A stretch of DNA of 64,000 nucleotides from the NCBI GenBank assembly GCA_900469445.1, contig UBXM01000037.1, positions 100,188 to 164,187 of the forward strand. The letters run 5' to 3'. The stretch's first letter is position 1; each line of letters opens with the position of its first letter. Under the pieces are notes generated by a model. It saw only the letters and a list, made by a program, of their open reading frames with translations. It was not told where the DNA came from and made no database searches. Position numbers and translations under genes: made by a program. Positions 63,342-64,000 of the stretch are shown here, piece by piece. Origin of the DNA: Hyphomicrobiales bacterium. GTDB lineage: Bacteria > Pseudomonadota > Alphaproteobacteria > Rhizobiales > Rhizobiaceae.

Positions 63342-64000
63342 AGAGGGGGCTCCATTTAGGTTTTGCGATAGTCGGTGCCTTAAGGCGCTTCATTGAGCTG
63401 ATATGTGATAATAAGTCTGTGTTCGTAATTTGATGCCAGACAAAAATTTCGCCCATGTGACGAAACAGGCTGAATGTGAGACGAAAGGTGGAAAGGCGTC
63501 ACAGCCACAGGTAGTGAATTTGAATATAAAGGCTTACACAAATACTACCGGGTGTCTGTAAAATTGAATCGATGTCGAATATTAATCGTAATCGAAACTT
63601 GAATCGAATGTATTACCTGTGTTTTCAGGCGATCGCATCTGTCGACGCTTCTTAAGGATCAGGCCCAAAGTAGCTTGCCCTTAGGACCAAAGGCCTAGGC
63701 CTGCTGCACTGCAATACAATGGTGCGGCGCAAAAGGCGCATGATCGCGCCCTGTGACCTTTGTAACAATAATTGAACGGATAGTGCAGGCTCTCATGGGC
63801 CGGCGGCGTTCATTTGTTCCAAAGGGCGGCAATTCTGGTTTAAATGTGGCGAAAATGTGGTGCAGACATGTGGTAACAAGGTATTGAACCGTTTGAAGCG
63901 CGCTTCCTTGGGCATGAACGGGAATCTTACCAAAGATTCACTGGTCAAAATCTGCAGGCCGCGGAAATCTTGAAAACTCTCTCGCTGCACCGTAATGTAA
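63342..64000. promoter_or_regulatory. Long AT-rich region upstream of exoY
   Basis: 659 bases to the window edge without a convincing gene. The part 63500-63640 is AT-rich with repeated AATCG/ATCGA elements (several between 63565 and 63610). Three ATGTGG direct repeats begin at 63844, 63855 and 63868. exoY promoters in rhizobia are controlled by MucR and ExoS-ChvI, so binding sites are expected; none can be assigned by sequence alone. A short open frame on the minus strand (63793-63990) has no support. Confidence 0.5.

Noticed and set aside
63793-63990. 65-codon open frame on the minus strand upstream of exoY
   Set aside because: No ribosome site, no family resemblance; reads through AT-rich promoter DNA.

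Overview
This window looks like part of a Rhizobiaceae genome (Rhizobium/Agrobacterium/Ciceribacter-like), probably from a secondary replicon. The reasons are the high GC, the exoY-exoF-exoQ succinoglycan-type genes close to minCDE (both lie on pSymB in Sinorhizobium meliloti), a CtrA-type site upstream of minC, FixL/FixJ-style signalling proteins, and many alphaproteobacterial sugar-acid genes. The replicon assignment is inference. I see no tRNA, rRNA, insertion sequence or CRISPR array. The left edge (1-171) cuts an open frame that resembles the start of a bactofilin.

Layout, left half. 330-7863 (minus strand) is a complete pyruvate formate-lyase fermentation operon, pflB-pflA-ackA-pta-focA, with a perfect FNR/FixK box at 7995-8008 in its promoter region. 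Divergent from it, 8120-12413 is a 2-keto-3-deoxygluconate/unsaturated uronate set (kdgK, kdgT, yhcH-like, kduI, kduD-like). Together they suggest a route from uronates to pyruvate and on to formate, acetate and ATP at low oxygen. Then come an Lrp/AsnC regulator with dadA, and an ion-homeostasis block: three small ORFs, kdpD, kdpE and an EIIA-Ntr gene, convergent with kup-corA. No kdpFABC is present. A dihydrodipicolinate-synthase-like gene lacking its catalytic residues follows.

Middle. 23574-34794 holds an AcoR-like regulator without an AAA+ domain, an acetaldehyde-type dehydrogenase, a DUF779 gene abutting the last ~49 codons of a lost PQQ dehydrogenase, two FAD enzymes, a K+-channel-like protein with a C-terminal zinc ribbon, and eutBC. 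Ethanolamine lyase and the aldehyde dehydrogenase would give acetate. 34804-42030 is a stress/signalling block: FixL-like kinase, Dps, a cNMP-domain/thioredoxin-reductase-like fusion, a UBP-type zinc finger, three receivers (one with a LuxR output) and an AraC regulator.

Right half. 42072-55930 is a catabolic island: class III aminotransferase, enolase-superfamily dehydratase, DMT exporter/importer, TRAP transporter, FAH-family enzyme, GntR/FCD regulator, FAD-linked dehydrogenase, DenD-like and beta-hydroxyacid dehydrogenases and a KgtP-like MHS permease. Two related inverted repeats mark a likely GntR regulon. 56240-58099 is minCDE. 58318-63341 holds a GMC oxidoreductase and the exopolysaccharide genes exoQ, exoF and exoY, with a long AT-rich regulatory region upstream of exoY.
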